A stretch of DNA of 64,000 bases from G963422565 sp963422565 (GTDB lineage: Bacteria; Pseudomonadota; Alphaproteobacteria; MPNO01): NCBI GenBank assembly GCA_963422565.1, contig OY730228.1, forward strand, positions 1,860,001 through 1,924,000, read 5' to 3'. This document shows, one piece after another, positions 52,764 to 61,415 of the stretch. A program made the position numbers and the translations under genes. The notes under the pieces were generated by a model, which saw only the letters and a program-made list of their open reading frames with translations, did no database searches and was not told the origin of the DNA. Every line of letters starts with the position of its first letter. The stretch's first letter is position 1.

Positions 52764-54079
52764 TCAGGGTCGGGGACCGACGGCTTCGGGGTCGCCGACC
52801 ACGACCACGGTGAGCGCGTCGGGATCGAGCAACCGCCGGGCCACGCGCCGTACGTCCGCCTCTGTGACGGCACCGATCAGCGCGGCGCGGCGGTCGATAT
52901 GGTCGATGCCGAGCCCATGGGCCTGGATCGCCACCAGGATGTCGGCTATGGCGCCGGTCGAATCGAGGCGCAGCGGGAAGGAGCCGTCGAGATAGCTCTT
53001 CGCAGCCGCCAGCTCTTCGGCGCTCACCCCGTCGCGGGCGAGACGCCGCCATTCCGCCCGGACCAGCCCGAGCGCGGCGGCGACCCGCGCGTTGGCGGTC
53101 GCGAGCCCGCCCACGATCAGACCCGCATGGTCCAGAGGGAGCAGGTAGCTATAGACCGAATAGACGAGGCCCCGCTTCTGGCGGATCTCCTGGGTCAGCC
53201 GGGAGGAGAAACCGCCGCCGAGGATGTGGTTCATCACATAGGCCGCGTAGTAGTCGGGGTCGTCCCGCTTCACTCCGGCCTGGCCGAAGACGACGACGCT
53301 CTGCGGGATGGGCTTGCGGACGATCTCGACCCGGCCGCCGCGCGGCCGGGCCTCGGGCAGCGGGGCGGCCGCGCCGCCCGCCGGCAGCTCTCCGAACACG
53401 GCGTCGACCAGGTGGCCGAGATCGGCGGCGGCGATGTCGCCGGCGGCGCCGATGACCAGCCGGTCCCGCGCGAACTGGCGGCCGGCGAAACCGACCAGAT
53501 CGCCGCGGGCGATGCGGGCGAGGCTCTCGGGCGTCCCCTCCACCGGCCGGGCATAGGGGTGGGCACCGAACGCCAGCTCGGACCAGCGCCGCCGCGCGAC
53601 GCGGCCCGGCTCGTCCCTGCGCTCTCGAGCGAGGCGACGATCTGGGAGCGGACCCGCGCTACCGGCCCTGGGTCGAAGCGCGGCCGGGTCAGGGCCAGCC
53701 TCAGCAACCGGACGGCGCGGCCGCGCTCGGCGCTCAGCGTCCCGAGCGTGCCGCCGAACCGGTCGCGCCCGGCCTCGAAGTCGAGTCGGGCCGCGGTCTC
53801 GTCGAGCGCAGCCTGGAACGCCGTCGAGTCCATCTCGCCCGCACCCTCGTCGAGCAGGCCGGAGACCAGGTTGGCGAGCCCTTCCTTCCCCACCGGATCG
53901 CGCGCCGCGCCGCCCCGGAAGGCGAAGGAGAGGCTCAGCACCGGGACCGAGGACTCCGCCACCAGCCAGGCCTCGATCCCACCGGGGCTGACGACGCGCT
54001 CGATCTCGACGGCAGCGACCGCCCCGTGCAGCAGCAGCCCCGCCGCCAGTCCGGGGAGCGCGCGGATCGCGGTGGCCAT
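52764..54079 (-). pseudogene. M16 peptidase, frameshifted (non-catalytic type)
   Basis: Second of two adjacent M16 (pitrilysin-like) genes. Residues from ATG 54079: signal peptide ALPGLAAGLLLHGAVAAVE, then IERVVSPGGIEAWLVAESSVPVLSLSFAFRGGAARDPVGKEGLANLVSGLL, lacking the HxxEH site of active M16 enzymes. The reading frame is lost near 53622, where one G is missing relative to the frame that continues to HPYARPVEGTPESLARI ... SSRLTQEIRQKRGLVYS ... PEAVGPRP. Aside from that single base, both halves look intact, so a sequencing error or recent mutation is equally possible. Confidence 0.85.
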
Positions 54080-54089
54080 GGGCGGGCGT

Positions 54090-55439
54090 CTAGGCGGGAT
54101 TCGCGGGAAGGAGGATCGCGGTGACCGAGCGCGACTCGACCAGGACGGCGCGGGCCGCGGCGTTGGCCGCGGCGACGGTGACCCCGGAGATCCGCTCGGG
54201 CCAGGCCTCGACATCGGCGATGGTCCGGCCGGTCGTCAACGCGCGGCCGATGATCCGGGGGGCCGCGGCGACACCGTCGCGGGCATAGACGGCGCGCGCC
54301 AGCATCCTGCGCTTGGCGCGTTCCAGCTCGTCCTCGGCAAGCCCGGTCTCGAGCAGGCGGCGGATCTCGCCCCGGAGCGCCGCTTCCAGCGCCTCGATGC
54401 TGCCGCCCGCCTTGGGCCGGGCGCTGATCGAGAACTCGCCGTCGTCGAGCCGCGCGTCCGAATACCAGGCGCCGACGCTGGAGGCGACCCCCCGCTCGAC
54501 CACCAGGCGGCGGTAGAGCCGGCTGGTGGGACCGCCGCCGAGCGCCGGGGCGAGAAGCTGCAGCGCGTACGCGCGGCCCGCCGCGCCGCTCGAACGGCGA
54601 GACGTGCGGTAGGTCACGGTGATCAGCGGCACATGGACGCGGGCGCTGCGCATGGTGAGCCGCTTGGCGGCGAGCTGCGGCGGGTCCTTCGGGCGGACCC
54701 TGGAGCGCAGATCGCGCGCCGGGATCGGCCCGAAATGGCGTTCGGCGAGCGCGCGCACCCGGTCGACGCCGGCATCCCCGGAGACGATCAGGACCGCGTT
54801 GCTGGGCGCGTAATGGGCGCGGTAGAAGGCGGTGACGTCGGCCCTGGTCAGCGCCTCGATCTCGCTCTTCCAGCCGATCACCGGCCGCCGATAGGGATGC
54901 CTGAGCCAGGTGACGGCACGACGGCGCTCGGAGAGCTGGGCGCTCGGATCGTTGTCGGTGCGACTCCGCCGCTCCTCGAGCACCACGCCGCGCTCGATCT
55001 CGACATCGGCGTCGGTGAGCCGGAGATTGACCATCCGGTCCGCCTCGAGCCGCATGACCAGATCGAGCCTGTCGCTGGCGACGCGCTGGAAGTAGGCGGT
55101 ATAGTCGTGCCCGGTGAAAGCGTTGTCGCGGCCGCCGTTGCGGGCGACAGTTCGCGAGAACCCGTCGCCGGGGACCGCCTCGGTGCCCTTGAACATCAGA
55201 TGTTCGAGGAAATGCGCGATCCCGGACTTGCCGGGGGGCTCATCGGCGGCGCCGACCCGGTACCACAGCATCTGGACGACGACCGGCGCGCGGCGGTTCT
55301 CGACCACCACCACCTCGAGCCCGTTGTCGAGCCGGAAGGACTCGGGGTCGAAGACGCTCCCGGCCGCCGGCGCGGCGTGGAGCAGGGTGCAGAGCGCGAT
55401 TCCCGCGCCCAGGTGGAATGCGTGTCGCAGGTTCCTCAA
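54090..55439 (-). CDS. M16 family zinc peptidase
   Basis: Active-type M16 peptidase, 449 residues. It has a signal peptide (RHAFHLGAGIALCTLLHAAPAAGS) and the inverted zinc motif HFLEHLMFKG (HxxEH, ~residue 79) with the distal Glu, ERGVVLEERRSRTDNDP. C-terminal M16 domain RLVVERGVASSVGAWYS. TTG 55439 is chosen because GGGGGGAT lies just upstream and the signal peptide starts there; ATGs at 55481 and 55544 would add 14 or 35 residues. It probably pairs with the downstream M16 gene as a heterodimeric periplasmic peptidase. Confidence 0.88.
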   Translation of the reverse strand: MRNLRHAFHLGAGIALCTLLHAAPAAGSVFDPESFRLDNGLEVVVVENRRAPVVVQMLWYRVGAADEPPGKSGIAHFLEHLMFKGTEAVPGDGFSRTVARNGGRDNAFTGHDYTAYFQRVASDRLDLVMRLEADRMVNLRLTDADVEIERGVVLEERRSRTDNDPSAQLSERRRAVTWLRHPYRRPVIGWKSEIEALTRADVTAFYRAHYAPSNAVLIVSGDAGVDRVRALAERHFGPIPARDLRSRVRPKDPPQLAAKRLTMRSARVHVPLITVTYRTSRRSSGAAGRAYALQLLAPALGGGPTSRLYRRLVVERGVASSVGAWYSDARLDDGEFSISARPKAGGSIEALEAALRGEIRRLLETGLAEDELERAKRRMLARAVYARDGVAAAPRIIGRALTTGRTIADVEAWPERISGVTVAAANAAARAVLVESRSVTAILLPANPA

Positions 55440-55544
55440 GCGATCCCCCCAGCCTCGCCGTTGCGGACCGCAAGCGGCCATGCCGCACTCTATCCCGGCA
55501 AAGCGCTCGTTGAACAGGGCCGGGGAGACATGTTCGGAAAGCAT

Positions 55545-55892
55545 GTCCCGTTCATGATTCGTAGCTTTCTGGCGAGGGTCGAACTGGTATCATCCGGACG
55601 ATCGGGTGTAAGACGGCGCCGGAAAATGGCAGGAATGCACCCGCCGGAAGCGCTTCGCCGGTCCGATCGACGGTGATCGTAACGGCGGGCGCCGGGTGCC
55701 TCCCGGTCCGTCGGCCGCCCGTCCCGACCGATCCGATGCCGGCTGTAGGCGGACGGAAGTCTTTGCGAATCCGGTCGGGAACGGGGCCTGCAAAGGCCAT
55801 AAACGGGGATTTTCGGGGCGTTTCGGGGGTGTTGAAACAGCGGAAAATCCGGGCGGTCCGGGGGGTGCGGATTCGGGCGGAAGATCGGGCGT
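55545..55892. other. Region without recognised gene, next to phage fragment
   Basis: No convincing gene is seen. The minus strand has a weak 82-codon frame (55552-55800) with no family features. The stretch 55797-55870, with GAAAATCC and CCCCGAAACGCCCCG repeats on the minus strand, resembles spacers seen near Mu-like phage genes. It could be the 3' remainder of the same phage-derived segment as the fragment at 55893-56097. Confidence 0.4.
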
Positions 55893-56097
55893 TCAGGAAC
55901 GGTCGAGGGCCTCGGCGAGGTATCGGGTGACGATGCGGCCGATTTCGGTCCGGTCGTCGTCGGAGAGTCCGAGGAAGGGTCGTGCGGGGATGTCGCCCCA
56001 GGGGATGGGGGCGCCGCGCCGGGTGTTGCCGAAGGCGCCCTTCCCGGCGCCGAACTGGTGGGTTCCGGCGTAGACGGAGGGGGAGCCGATCTCGACC
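55893..56097 (-). pseudogene. Mu-like phage virion morphogenesis protein (gpG type), C-terminal fragment
   Basis: 68 codons ending in TGA at 55893. The translation reads KVEIGSPSVYAGTHQFGAGK, then AFGNTRRGAPIPWGDIPARPF, then LGLSDDDRTEIGRIVTRYLAEALDRS. The THQFG and IPARPFLGLSDDD motifs are typical of the C-terminus of Mu gpG-like tail/virion-assembly proteins. The 5' part of the gene is missing: the frame runs into the left end of the IS3-like element. This places a prophage relic between the DUF3035 and M16 genes. Confidence 0.82.
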
Positions 56098-56160
56098 TTG
56101 AGGTGGCTCCGCCTTTTTGGACAGCCTGGCGGCTCGTTTAAGGTGTATTCCGGTTGAAGT

Positions 56161-57096
56161 TCAGGCTGCCAGAATCCCCTTGAATAGATCTTCCTGTTGC
56201 TGCTGTTGCGCCTGTGGGGATGTGGGCAAGGCGCGAAGCGGCTTGTCCATCATATCCACAGGCGTGTCACCTCGGTGGGCCTCGGCCGGCGTCCGCCCGC
56301 CGAGCGCCGAGTGCGGCCTGATGGTGTTGTAGAAGCCGGTCCACGCGCCGATCACGCGCCGGGCGGCGAAGCCGTCGGCGATCTCGTGCAGGTAGACCGC
56401 CTCGTATTTGAGCGAGCGCCACAGCCGCTCGATGAAGATGTTGTCCATGCACCGGCCGCGGCCGTCCATCGAGCTCCGAATGCCGGCCTCGCGCAGGCAC
56501 CCGGTGAAGGCCAAGCTGGTGAACTGGCTGCCCTGGTCGGTGTTGAAGATCTCCAGCGTGCCGTAGCGCGCCAGGGCCTCCTCCAGCGTGTCCGTACAGA
56601 AGCCCGCGTCCAGCGTGTTCGACAGCCACCGGGCCAGCACATGGCGGCTCGCCCAGTCCATGATCGCCACCAGGTAGAGGAAGCCGCGCTGCACCGGGAT
56701 GTAGGTGATGTCGGCGCACCAGACGTCGTCCGGCCGCTCGATCCGCAAGCCCTTGAGCAGATAGGGCCACACCCGGTGCTCGGGATCCCGATCGCTGGTC
56801 CGCGGCGCCCGCCAGACCGCCTGAAGCCCCATCAGGCGCATCAGTCGAGCCGCCCGGCGGCGCCCGATGCATACCCCCTCGCGGCGCAGGTGAAGCGCCA
56901 TCCGGCGGGCGCCGTAGAACGGATACTTCAGGAACAGCTCGTCGACCCGACGCATCAGCGCCAGCGTCTCGGCGCTCTCCCCCTTCGGCTCGTAGTAGAG
57001 CGAGGAGCGCCCGATCGACAGCAGCCGGCATTGCCGGCTCAGGCTCAGCGCCGGATGCTCGCGCGCCACCATCGCCCGACGCTCGGCCCGGCTCAT
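56161..57096 (-). CDS. IS3-family transposase OrfB (DDE)
   Basis: 311 residues. HTH_21-like region (~15-75: LSRQCRLLSIGRSSLYYEPKG and YPFYGARRMALHLRREG), then the rve integrase core with DDE residues: Asp in WCADITYIPVQRGF, Asp in FNTDQGSQFTS and Glu in DNIFIERLWRSLKYE. The C-terminus (PQAQQQQQEDLFKGILAA) is family-typical. The ATG at 57096 overlaps the OrfA TGA. The frame is intact and could be active in trans. Confidence 0.93.
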   Translation of the reverse strand: MSRAERRAMVAREHPALSLSRQCRLLSIGRSSLYYEPKGESAETLALMRRVDELFLKYPFYGARRMALHLRREGVCIGRRRAARLMRLMGLQAVWRAPRTSDRDPEHRVWPYLLKGLRIERPDDVWCADITYIPVQRGFLYLVAIMDWASRHVLARWLSNTLDAGFCTDTLEEALARYGTLEIFNTDQGSQFTSLAFTGCLREAGIRSSMDGRGRCMDNIFIERLWRSLKYEAVYLHEIADGFAARRVIGAWTGFYNTIRPHSALGGRTPAEAHRGDTPVDMMDKPLRALPTSPQAQQQQQEDLFKGILAA

Positions 57097-57382
57097 CGAC
57101 CGGACCCGCGAGACAAAAAATCCCGCTCACGATCAACTCCCCGATCCTGGCGTGAAGATCGCGCACCTCGCTCTCATGGTCCCGGGTCCGCCGCTCGGCC
57201 CCCTTCGAGAACACCTCCGCCAGACCTTCGACCGCCGGGCGCTTCCAGGCGCCAACCTGGTTCGGATGAACCTGATGCTTCGAGGCGATCTCCTGCAAGG
57301 TCCGGTCGCCACGAAGCGCCTCAAGCGCGATCTTCGACTTCTGCTCTCCCGAAAATCTCCGCCGCTGGCTGCTCATATGCAT
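57093..57382 (-). pseudogene. IS3-family OrfA, one-base frameshift
   Basis: Helix-turn-helix DNA-binding OrfA: MHMSSQRRRFSGEQKSKIAL then EALRGDRTLQEIASKHQVHPNQVGAWK and VRDLHARIGELIV. Just after this the copy reads GTGAGCGGGATTTTTTG where relatives encode a VERDFLSR-like end; one base is missing, so the TGA at 57095 that would end OrfA is out of frame. A programmed shift on the T run is possible but the position (upstream of the T run) suggests mutation or error. Confidence 0.7.
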
Positions 57383-57518
57383 CCCTCCGCCAAACGGTGG
57401 AATACACCTTACCTACCTGTCCGACGAACCGAGACCACCTCAACGGAACGGAAAGCCGCCGATCCCTTCATGCGACCCATCAGTGAGTCGAAGCGTTCGA
57501 GCGTTTTCAGACCTCGCC

Positions 57519-58058
57519 CTAACGCCGTTCGATCACCGGCGGCGGATCGGTGTCGCGCGGGGCGCCGCGGGGCTCCCGGCCCAGCCGCCTGGCCTCCGCC
57601 TCCGCGTCGAGCGCCTCGCCCACCGGCTTCGGACCGCGCCAGAAGATCAGCTTGTTGACGAAGCTCCGCTCCGACTCGGCGAGCAGCGCGGTCTCCCGAT
57701 CGACCGCGTCGCGGATGCTGGGGTCCGCCCCGGCGGCGCCCGCCCTGCCGAGCAGCGCGCTCTCGCCCGGCGATGCGGTGCCGGCCGCCGAGGAGCCGAT
57801 GGCGGCGCCGAGGAGCGTCTCGCGTGCCTGCTCCGATACCGGCTTCTCCTGCGGTCGCGGGACGCCGGGGCTGGGCGGCCTGAGGGCGTAGTCGGGCGGC
57901 AGCGAGAGCGGCGCGCGGGAATAGACGACGAACTCGTCGGGCGCCCGCCGGTCGATCCCGATCGCCCTGCGAGTCTCCTCGCCGCAGCCGGCGAGAAAAG
58001 CGAGGACCGCCGCGGCCAGCCCCGCGGTACGGATTGCAACTGCCCCGCCTCGCATCAT
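57519..58058 (-). CDS. DUF3035 family lipoprotein
   Basis: 179 residues with a lipobox: AVLAFLAGCGEE, where Cys near residue 25 would be lipidated. The mature part is Pro-rich and contains APDEFVVYSRAPLSLPPDYALRPPSPGVPRPQ, a DUF3035 hallmark. Function is unknown; the family is encoded beside lspA (signal peptidase II) and M16 peptidases in many alphaproteobacteria. ATG overlaps the lspA stop (ATGA). The M16 genes that should follow are displaced by the phage/IS insertion. Confidence 0.9.
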   Translation of the reverse strand: MMRGGAVAIRTAGLAAAVLAFLAGCGEETRRAIGIDRRAPDEFVVYSRAPLSLPPDYALRPPSPGVPRPQEKPVSEQARETLLGAAIGSSAAGTASPGESALLGRAGAAGADPSIRDAVDRETALLAESERSFVNKLIFWRGPKPVGEALDAEAEARRLGREPRGAPRDTDPPPVIERR

Positions 58059-58579
58059 CTCGGGTCCGCCTCGCTTCCCCCACCCGGTTCGTCCGGCAGC
58101 CTACGATCGCCCCCGGTGCCAATCAAGCTTGTCAGGATCAGATAGGCGGCGCCGAGGCAGATCGCCGTATCGGCAAGATTGAAGGCGGGCCAGTGCCAGC
58201 CGCCGGCGTGGAGGTCGAGGAAGTCGACGACCGCGCCGAGGAGGATCCGGTCGGCGAGGTTGCCGAGCGCGCCGCCGACGACGAGTCCGAGCGCGGCGGC
58301 GAGGGCGGGCGCAGTCACCCGGCGGAGCCACAGGAGCAGCCCGGCGACGATCGCGACACCGACCAGCACCAGCACCCATCTGCCCCAGCCCGGGGCGTCG
58401 GAGAACATCCCGAAGCTCACCCCCCGATTATGGACCAGAACGATGTTGGCGAAGGGCAGGACGGCGATCGGCCCGCCATGCGCGGTCACCCAGGCGGCCA
58501 TCGCGGCCTTGGTAAGCTGGTCGAGCGCGGCGGCGGCGACCGCCACGACAGCGCCCAGCCGGGCCGGGCCGGCCGGCAT
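58055..58579 (-). CDS. lspA: Lipoprotein signal peptidase (signal peptidase II)
   Basis: Inner-membrane aspartyl peptidase that removes signal peptides from prolipoproteins after diacylglyceryl transfer. 174 residues and four membrane segments. Motifs: DQLTKAAM near the start, LVHNRGVSFGMFSD, GGALGNLADRIL with the first catalytic Asp and FNLADTAICLGA with the second. It lies downstream of ileS and upstream of the DUF3035 lipoprotein, one of its likely substrates. Confidence 0.96.
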   Translation of the reverse strand: MPAGPARLGAVVAVAAAALDQLTKAAMAAWVTAHGGPIAVLPFANIVLVHNRGVSFGMFSDAPGWGRWVLVLVGVAIVAGLLLWLRRVTAPALAAALGLVVGGALGNLADRILLGAVVDFLDLHAGGWHWPAFNLADTAICLGAAYLILTSLIGTGGDRRLPDEPGGGSEADPR

Positions 58580-58595
58580 CGTACCGACCGCGTCC

Positions 58596-61415
58596 CTACT
58601 GCGCCGCCGCCTGGGCGGCCTCGACCGCCTCGGCGCAGCGGACGCAGATGTCGGGATGCGCCTCGATGACGCCGACTTCGGGCAGAACGCGCCAACAGCG
58701 CTCGCATTTGCCGCCGGCCGCGCGGGCGACGATCACGCCGACGCCCGGCGCTTCGGCGAGGGCGAACGCGCCCTCCGGCGCTGGCGCGACATGCAGCGTC
58801 AGCGCCGACGTGATCGCGACCGTCGCCATGTCGATCCCGTCGAGCATGCGCGCGGTCTCGGGGTCGACATAGACCGTGGGATGAGCCTGGAGGCTCGATC
58901 CGATCCGCTTCTCGGCGCGTTCGACCTCGAGGGCGCCGGTGACGACGCGGCGGACCCGCCGCACCTCCTCCCAGCGCTGGGCGAGGTCGTCGGCGCGCCA
59001 AGCCTCGGGCACATCGGGAAACAGCCTGAGATGCACGCTGTCGGCGTCCGCGCCGTGGCGCGCCTCCCACGCCTCCTCGGCGGTGAAGCAGAGGATCGGC
59101 GCGAGCCAAGCGGTCAGATGCGAGAACAGCGCGTCCAGCACCGTGCGCGCGGCGCGGCGGCCGGGGTCGCCGGCGGGCGCGCAGTAGAGTACATCCTTGC
59201 GCACGTCGAAATAGAAGGCCGACAGGTCGAGAGCGCAGAAATTGTGGAGCGCGGTGAACAGGGAATGGAAGTCGTGGCCGTCGAGCGCCCGGCGGACCAG
59301 CCGGTTGATTCCCCACAGCCGGTGCAGGACCCAGCGCTCGAGCTCGGGCATGGCGTCCGCCTCCACCCGCTCCGCCGCCGAGAAGCCGGCGAGATTGCCC
59401 AGCAGATAGCGAAGCGTGTTGCGGATCCGCCGATAGGCCTCGACGGTCTGCTCGATGATGTTGGCGCCGATCCTGAGGTCCTCGGAATAGTCCGAAGCGA
59501 CGACCCAGAGACGCAGGATGTCGGCGCCGTAGCGGGCGATGATTTCCTGCGGCGAAACGATGTTACCCAGCGACTTGGACATCTTGCGGCCGTGCTCGTC
59601 GAGCACGAAGCCGTGGGTCAGCACCGCATCGTAGGGCGCCCGGCCGCGCGTCCCGCAGGATTCGAGCAGCGAGGAGTGAAACCAGCCGCGATGCTGGTCC
59701 GATCCCTCGAGATAGAGCGAGGCCGGCCATTGGAGGTCGCCGCGCTGCTCCAGCGTGAAGCCATGGGTCGCGCCCGAGTCGAACCAGACATCGAGGATGT
59801 CGGTGACGCGCTCGTAATCGGCCGGGTCGCGCCCCGGGCCGAGGAAGCGCTCGGGCGGGCTGTCGAACCAGGCATCGGCCCCTTCCGCCCGGAAGGCCGC
59901 GGCGACCCGGTCGAGCACCGCCGGGTCGCGCAGCGGCGCCCCGGTCCGCCGGTCGACGAACACGGTGATCGGCACCCCCCAGGCGCGCTGGCGCGACACG
60001 CACCAGTCCGGGCGGGCGGCGATCATGCCGCGCAGCCGCGCCCGCCCGCTCTCGGGGTAGAAGGCGGTCCGATCGATCGCCGCCAGCGCCTTGTCGCGAA
60101 GCCCGTTCTCGTCCATCCCGATGAACCATTGCGGCGTCGTGCGGAAGATCAGCGGCTTCTTGGAGCGCCAGGAGTGGGGGTAGGAATGGACCAGCGTGCC
60201 GCGGGCGAGCAGCCCGCCCGCCTCGGCCAGCGCCTCGGCGACCGGCGCGTCGGCCTTGAAGACGTGAAGCCCGGCGAATAGCGGCACATGGGCGCGGAAC
60301 AGCCCGTCATCGTCGAGGGTCTCGGGGATCTCGAGCCCATGGGCGCGGCCGAGCTCGAAATCCTCGGCGCCGTGGCCGGGGGCGGTGTGGACGAAGCCCG
60401 TCCCCTGCTCGACGGTGACATGCGCGCCCGGCAGCAGCAGCACGTCGAAGTCGTAGCCCCGGCCGTGCAGTGGATGGCGGCAGACCGTGCCGGCTAGCGC
60501 GCGTCCGGGAAGGCGGGCCAGCTCGCGGCGGCCGGCGATCCCGACCTCGCCGCAGACGGCGTCGGCGAGCGCGGCGGCCAGCACCAGCCGCTCGCCGACG
60601 ACGGCGCGGCCGTCATCGGCGGCCTCCGTGACCTCGATCACGGCGTAGTCGATCGCCTCTCCATAGGCGACGGCGCGGTTGCCGGGGATGGTCCAGGGCG
60701 TGGTCGTCCAGATCGGCACCGAGGCGCCGGCGAGCGGTTCCGCGGCGGCGACGGCGACCGGGAAGCGGACATGGACGGTGTTGGAGCGGTGGTCGAGATA
60801 TTCGATCTCGGCCTCGGCGAGCGCGGTCTTCTCGACCACCGACCACATCACCGGCTTGACGCCGCGGTAGAGCCCGCCATTGAGCAGGAACTTGCCGAGC
60901 TCGGCCGCGATCGCCGCCTCGGCCTCGCGGGACATCGTCGTGTAGGGGTTCCGCCAGTCGCCGACGACCCCCATCCGCTCGAACTCCGCGCGCTGGACCT
61001 CGATCCAATGGGCGGCGAATTCGCGACATTCGCGGCGGAACTCGGCGAGCGGCACCGCATCCTTGTCGCGCCCGGCCTTGCGGTAGCGCTCCTCGACGGT
61101 CCATTCGATGGGCAGGCCGTGGCAATCCCAGCCGGGGACGTAGTTGGCGTCGCGCCCGAGCATCTGCTGGGCACGGTTGATGACGTCCTTGAGTATCTTG
61201 TTGAGCGCGTGGCCGATATGGAGATGGCCGTTGGCGTAGGGCGGGCCATCATGGAGGATGAACTTCTCGCGCCCCGCGGCGGCCTTGCGCTGACGCCGGT
61301 AGAGATCCTCGCGCCGCCAGCGGGCGAGGATGTCGGGCTCGCGCGCCGGCAGGCTGGCGCGCATCGGGAAGACGGTCCGGGGCAGGAAGACGGTGGGTCG
61401 ATAATCGGTGGTCAT
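58596..61415 (-). CDS. ileS: Isoleucine-tRNA ligase
   Basis: Charges tRNA-Ile and edits valine; class I synthetase, 939 residues. It has the HIGH-type NGHLHIGHALNKILKDV (~residue 65), the editing domain with WTTTPWTIPGNRAVAY, KMSKS in RKMSKSLGNIVSP (~615), the anticodon-binding domain, and the C-terminal zinc finger CERCWRVLP ... CVRCAEAVE. ATG 61415 overlaps the ribF stop and starts TTDYRPTVFLPRTVFPMRASLP as usual. Confidence 0.98.
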   Translation of the reverse strand: MTTDYRPTVFLPRTVFPMRASLPAREPDILARWRREDLYRRQRKAAAGREKFILHDGPPYANGHLHIGHALNKILKDVINRAQQMLGRDANYVPGWDCHGLPIEWTVEERYRKAGRDKDAVPLAEFRRECREFAAHWIEVQRAEFERMGVVGDWRNPYTTMSREAEAAIAAELGKFLLNGGLYRGVKPVMWSVVEKTALAEAEIEYLDHRSNTVHVRFPVAVAAAEPLAGASVPIWTTTPWTIPGNRAVAYGEAIDYAVIEVTEAADDGRAVVGERLVLAAALADAVCGEVGIAGRRELARLPGRALAGTVCRHPLHGRGYDFDVLLLPGAHVTVEQGTGFVHTAPGHGAEDFELGRAHGLEIPETLDDDGLFRAHVPLFAGLHVFKADAPVAEALAEAGGLLARGTLVHSYPHSWRSKKPLIFRTTPQWFIGMDENGLRDKALAAIDRTAFYPESGRARLRGMIAARPDWCVSRQRAWGVPITVFVDRRTGAPLRDPAVLDRVAAAFRAEGADAWFDSPPERFLGPGRDPADYERVTDILDVWFDSGATHGFTLEQRGDLQWPASLYLEGSDQHRGWFHSSLLESCGTRGRAPYDAVLTHGFVLDEHGRKMSKSLGNIVSPQEIIARYGADILRLWVVASDYSEDLRIGANIIEQTVEAYRRIRNTLRYLLGNLAGFSAAERVEADAMPELERWVLHRLWGINRLVRRALDGHDFHSLFTALHNFCALDLSAFYFDVRKDVLYCAPAGDPGRRAARTVLDALFSHLTAWLAPILCFTAEEAWEARHGADADSVHLRLFPDVPEAWRADDLAQRWEEVRRVRRVVTGALEVERAEKRIGSSLQAHPTVYVDPETARMLDGIDMATVAITSALTLHVAPAPEGAFALAEAPGVGVIVARAAGGKCERCWRVLPEVGVIEAHPDICVRCAEAVEAAQAAAQ

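Larger units (their letters stand above)
56098..57443 (-). mobile_element. IS3-family insertion sequence
   Basis: About 1346 bases with imperfect terminal inverted repeats: left TTGAGGTGGCTCCGCC...TTTTTGGACAG (56098-56124) and right, on the minus strand, TTGAGGTGGTCTCGG...GGACAG (57443-57417). Internal AAGGTGTATTCC is shared near both ends. It encodes OrfB and a shifted OrfA. No clear target-site duplication is visible (left flank ends ACC, right flank begins CGG), so one edge may have been altered. It truncates the gpG-like gene. Confidence 0.88.

Noticed and set aside
52722..55676. A ~984-codon frame opposite the two M16 peptidase genes
   Set aside because: Shadow of the M16 genes: low-complexity translation and no recognisable domains; both M16 genes on the minus strand have family motifs.
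55673..55930. Plus-strand 85-codon frame near the phage fragment
   Set aside because: No family similarity and it is antisense to the gpG-like fragment.
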